64,000 bases of DNA from Steromphala cineraria (taxonomy: Eukaryota; Mollusca; Gastropoda; Trochida; Trochidae). The notes beneath the pieces were generated by a model that was given only the letters and a program-made list of their open reading frames with translations, was not told the origin of the DNA and made no database searches. Position numbers and translations under genes: made by a program. The stretch spans positions 56,054,289 to 56,118,288 of the forward strand of contig OU744731.1 in the NCBI GenBank assembly GCA_916613615.1. The letters are read 5' to 3'. This document shows positions 59,832 to 64,000 of this stretch, in pieces (within the stretch, counting starts at the first letter, position 1; every line of letters starts with the position of its first letter).

Positions 59832-62800
59832 GAAAAGCAGGTCGGCTTTTTCAGTAAACATCTGCGTCAAATTTTGATGATCTGCTTGATATTGAAATGA
59901 GGCAATTACTGAAAAAAAATTGAAGGAGCTAACGGAAACAAATTTGACGAGGAAGTAGGAGAAGAAGCAACATGATGTTAATCACTTGAAAAATGTTAAA
60001 AACATATGACATCGACTCTGCCGGAAAGAATACATTTCGAACTCTACTACGCTCTTACATTGCGAAATAAGGATACCAGAACACAGAGTAAATGAGTTAT
60101 TGTAGGTTCTAAGATAATATGTGATTATTTATTCGTCCTCCTTCCAGTGACAGGTAGTCGATCAGACAAAGACAAGTGATTAATGTTCTCCTTTGAGAAG
60201 GTAATGAAAGAAAATTAATTCCAAAAAGACACGGATTAATCTCTTCTGTGTAATCACTTGGCAACCTCTTCACTAGTTCAGGAGTGCTAAGGTATTGACC
60301 ACTACCGTTTTTGAGGCTGACTCATTCAATCAGTATTGTACACAAAGTTGTGATTTTGACCTGAAAATGTGCTAGATTAAAAAAGATAATGCAGAAAGAT
60401 GAAAATCCTATTTTGATGCCGTGCTCATTTTTGACAATGCCAGAATTGTGTTTAGCATACCACATATCAGTTCTTTTAATATGTAGAACATATAACAAAT
60501 TGAAAAGTTTTGACTGTAAAATATTTTCATAAAATTTTTTTTACCAATTCACAATTTAAAAAATACATGTTACCAAGAAATATCTTCATAGTTAACGAAA
60601 CTTTTGGTAAGAAGTTGTACTACTGAAACTTGCTATGATTGTTGTCATTGATGAACGGTTAATGGGGGAGCATATCTGAAACGAAACTCCAAAGTGTGTA
60701 TTTGTAATCTTTTGAATGGTCAGGTTTTATGAAGTTATAAGTGATTTGCTCTATGGATAGAGATTAACCCTAATTCTGCCATAATCAGATTTTAATTATC
60801 AATATGGTTTGATTAGATTGCTGAACTACCAAATAGGCATGAAATACAGAGGACATTTTAAGTTTTATTCTTATATTTTTCCTGTTGGTTTATTTTAAAA
60901 TTAAAACCTGACCGGAAATATCCCTCATTTAATATGAATTCAATGTTATATTGCGTCAACTTTAAGCATATGGATACCCCAAATCGACTAATCTTGCTAT
61001 CTCTTATCAATCTTGAAATGTACACACATATCTTATATCTGTGTTGCGCACATTTCATTGTTCAAAGAATATGTTTTAAGGTATCACTTAGAATTAACTT
61101 TTCGTGTGCCCTTAGAAAAATCGAACAAACCCTTTCATGTTGTAAAGGTTAAGACCTCCTCAAAAGCATGCCATTGCCGGCCGTCACATGATGAAATTGC
61201 GTATTAACTCTAACATTGCCAACGCTCAGTTGGCTAGTTAAACGATTTAGATGCCAGCAATAGGCCCATAATTGTTCTCCTTTCCAATATAAGGATTATC
61301 CTTTTCACATTCACTCCCACATAGCTATAATTTTGTGACAGGCGCAATCAGATTGATGTTCACTCAATCTTAATTAAGTCTTTTTCAAATTTGCTGTCCC
61401 TATTTAGAAACGTAATGAACACTAAACAAGTTTTCAGAAAACACAAGTTATAGCTATCTTAACTACATAAACACATTGATACATTTTGGATTGGCTGAAA
61501 TGTTAAGTTAAAATAAAGTGTTTAAACTACTCAATGGAAAGTCTTACTGAAGCTGCAACGTATAAACCAGCTAATGTTTCAGGGTTATGCCGTAAATATG
61601 ACTTTTGAAAATGAGAACGATCAGCCCAGGTCATCAACGGTGCACACAGTTCATGAAATTCGATAATTTAGCTCCATAATCTCCTCCTTATCATGCTACA
61701 TATAAAGCCACTCCTGAAAGGATTGAACAAGCTCGATAGAATCCTTTTAATGTCCATTGACAACATTAATTATCAATAATCAAGATTTAAAACAGTTAGC
61801 ATCGCCTTGATGTTGAAATTAATAGACTCTCATTAACTGCTCAGTAAATCCTTATCAATAATGCTTGAGAAGACCTATTTACAAACCATTCATCATTACA
61901 GCATATTACAAAATCAATCAATGTGTAATATCATTTCAGAATATGTATATGGTATATTTTGTGTACATAAACACAAGGGTGAAATTTGTTATCATCAATA
62001 TAAATCAATCATATCTGCGTGTAAAATGTATTTAGATGTTAATGAATGAATCACATCTCTCAAAACTTTTATTTTGAAGCATTTATGATACATGATGCAT
62101 TGGTCTAAGTCTAAGCTCCACAAGAAGGCGTTTCAGATAATTGAGGAAATATTCAAAGGCACAAGCACGTTTCTTCCGCTAAAATAACTCCCTGGATTGA
62201 ATTGATGTTAATGTCACAAACAATAAAACGCCATCTACTTTTTAAGGAAATCAAGTTTTAGAATGAATTTATACACAATTTTGTTAATCACTTATAACAA
62301 ACCTCACAGTTTTATGACCAGAGATTTGATCATTGTATATGTTTAAGATTGATTATGGATTAGAACAAATCGCGACCTCATCTTTTTTTGTACAAATATA
62401 TCAAAACTTGTTGATTAAAGTAGGAATATCGTCGGCAAGCCTCGAATATATGTTACTTAAGTAATCTCGTTTTGGTTTACTTGGTATCAGAACACACAAG
62501 TGTAAGAAACTTTATATAAAAAATATATTTTGACAATATTTCCAGCACAGATTTCCCCAAATATCTTCAGTTGTCAATTTGAAGTTACTGTTCGAATTAT
62601 GAATGTATGATTTTATAGAAAGTTAGTGATTAGGAGATGTGAAGACTGTATGTAAAAGGTAAATATATATAAAAGGTAAATAAATATGGTACTATGACTA
62701 CAAAGAGAAAATAGAGAACCTTCAAAAACTATGAATCTTAAATTATTGTGCTATGTACAGATATGTTTGCATTTTTTGAATCCCCAGTCCTTTTGAAACC

Positions 62801-64000
62801 CCTGGTAGTGAAAGCTTGATGAAGACATGTGATTGCAAATTCTAAATTTGAAAATTAAAATATTCTCTAAATTTTATAATCAGGAGTCCCAATGTTAGGT
62901 ACATGTATGCATACGGGTATAACAAAACATAAACAAAACAACTTATCTTTGAGCTGCTGACGTTTTAAGTTTAAAACTACTACTTAAATATACCTTAACT
63001 TCTTTTGAGCAGTGTATGCGAATCCTTATCTTAGGTATATGTAAGAGCCATACAATGATTATGAATCTTAAATTCTTGTTAAACGACCTTACAAGAATTG
63101 TGAATCCTCAAATCTTGTTTCATGTATCGAGATATTCAAGAATTGTGAATCCTCAATGATATGTACCGAAAGACGATCAAGAAGCCACAGATAGTAAGAG
63201 CTTTGTTGATATATACATGATTTCCATTAACATATTGAGAAGTTGTGCTGTGCCATTCGTGAAATATAAACTTTACCCATGACACTCGATTTATAAAACC
63301 TGGTATTTATAACTACATTCAGTATTCTTTTCATTACATGAGTTTTAATGAAATGTAAATAATATGACATTCAAACTCATTTGTTCACATAGCTAAAAGT
63401 AGTTCCGGCACGTGACCAGTGACGATATAATAAATCGTCACAGTGAAAATATGATATATCGTTACTTTTGCCTTGTAGAAAGTTTATTTCACTGATAAAA
63501 TCTAGTTTCCATTGCTGATCATGAAAATATTATAACTATTCTTCAAAATGTATGACAACACTTATTTATCAATGTTGTTTTTAATTTCGAACAAAAATCA
63601 ATAGTTTTTATCTTAACATTTTCATTTTATAACAATATGTCAAAGGATGTTCACATTTGTTACTTTGATAAACATCTTTTGAAAGTTTTTTTGTCATTTC
63701 GAAATAATTATATAGATGAGGTGTCCCATTACTAACAATTAACAACAACAATGAATTATGTTTGTGCATATTAATTGACTTTGCCAGAAGAAATTAACTC
63801 ATGTGTCATTAACTGAAACGTGAACAATTGATCAATTTAACGATGATGGCCCTATCCCTAGGTGTATTTGTATTACTATTTTAGTTCATTCTTTCAAAAT
63901 TAAGAAGGAATTGTACATAGCTTCCATTATCATATATATTATTCTATTCATGCTCTATATTATGTCAACGTATGTAGCGACCCGAATTGGCTCTCGACCG
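59832..64000 (+). repeat. Tandem-array unit 3 (partial)
   Basis: It starts at the third anchor and runs off the window. It is collinear with 5721-7894 plus 11460-14385 of unit 1 and with 37396-41544 of unit 2. A GON gene would be expected about 4 kb beyond the window end if the unit is complete. The 45-bp minisatellite (63092, 63137) and the GTGACGAT hairpin (about 63419-63465) are present. No gene lies within this part. Confidence 0.9.
60080..62790. repeat. Near-identical unit 2/unit 3 tract (conversion or exchange)
   Basis: Over this tract I find about eight substitutions against 37.69-40.33 kb of unit 2, plus a 29-bp deletion in unit 2 at about 39248 between CTCCT repeats. Just left of 60080 unit 3 matches unit 1 instead (for example AAAAACATATGACATCGACT). 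Right of about 62790 it again shows unit 1-like words or is equally diverged. The sharp switches suggest conversion or unequal crossing-over. Confidence 0.75.

Noticed and set aside
1..64000. CRISPR array, bacterial operon, endogenous virus
   Set aside because: No spaced direct repeats of CRISPR type, no operon structure, and no capsid, envelope or viral polymerase frame. The only polymerase is a LINE reverse transcriptase.

Overview
This is AT-rich nuclear DNA from an animal, most likely a bivalve mollusc or a close lophotrochozoan. The clues are GT-AG spliced genes, long introns, a PAN-like plus GON-domain secreted protein, CR1/L2-type and L1/Tx1-type LINE fragments, a Merlin (IS1595/ISXO2-like) DNA transposon, TTAA-targeted elements and a tRNA-like repeat. 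No bacterial operon, CRISPR array or rRNA gene is seen. The taxon is inferred from gene and repeat content, not proven.

The window is dominated by a direct tandem array of a roughly 22-kb segment. The shared anchor GAAAAGCAGG lies at 5721, 37396 and 59832. The window therefore holds the tail of a unit 0 (about 1740-5720), a complete unit 1 (about 5721-37395, swollen by insertions), a complete unit 2 (37396-59831) and the head of a unit 3 (59832 to the end). Units 1 and 2 each carry one four-exon gene for a 309-residue secreted PAN-like/GON protein, at 19909-22089 and 45480-47644. The rest of each unit is intergenic sequence with small conserved repeats: a 356-bp TTAA element, a 121-bp tandem duplication, a 466-bp tandem duplication, RFX-type palindromes and a 45-bp minisatellite.

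Later insertions distinguish the units and leave clean target-site duplications. The unit 0/1 junction has a 2.2-kb piggyBac-like non-autonomous element (3440-5638, TTAA). Unit 1 has a 3547-bp Merlin element (7904-11450, 9-bp TSD), a 5'-truncated L1/Tx1-like LINE (16610-17536) and a 5'-truncated CR1/L2-like LINE (30582-32733). At 79-1478, outside the array, a 700-bp unit with a tRNA-like Pol III box is duplicated in tandem with only three differences.

The most striking object is the Merlin element. On the minus strand it holds a decayed ISXO2-type transposase followed by six small phase-0 exons. On the plus strand it holds an intact 110-residue ORF of unknown function and, about 95 nt after that ORF, a complete type III hammerhead ribozyme (11283-11352) just inside the right terminal repeat. 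The palindromic core of its terminal repeats also occurs twice inside, between the divergent genes. Units 2 and 3 share a nearly identical 2.7-kb tract (about 60,080-62,790) with switches in flanking similarity, which looks like gene conversion or unequal exchange.
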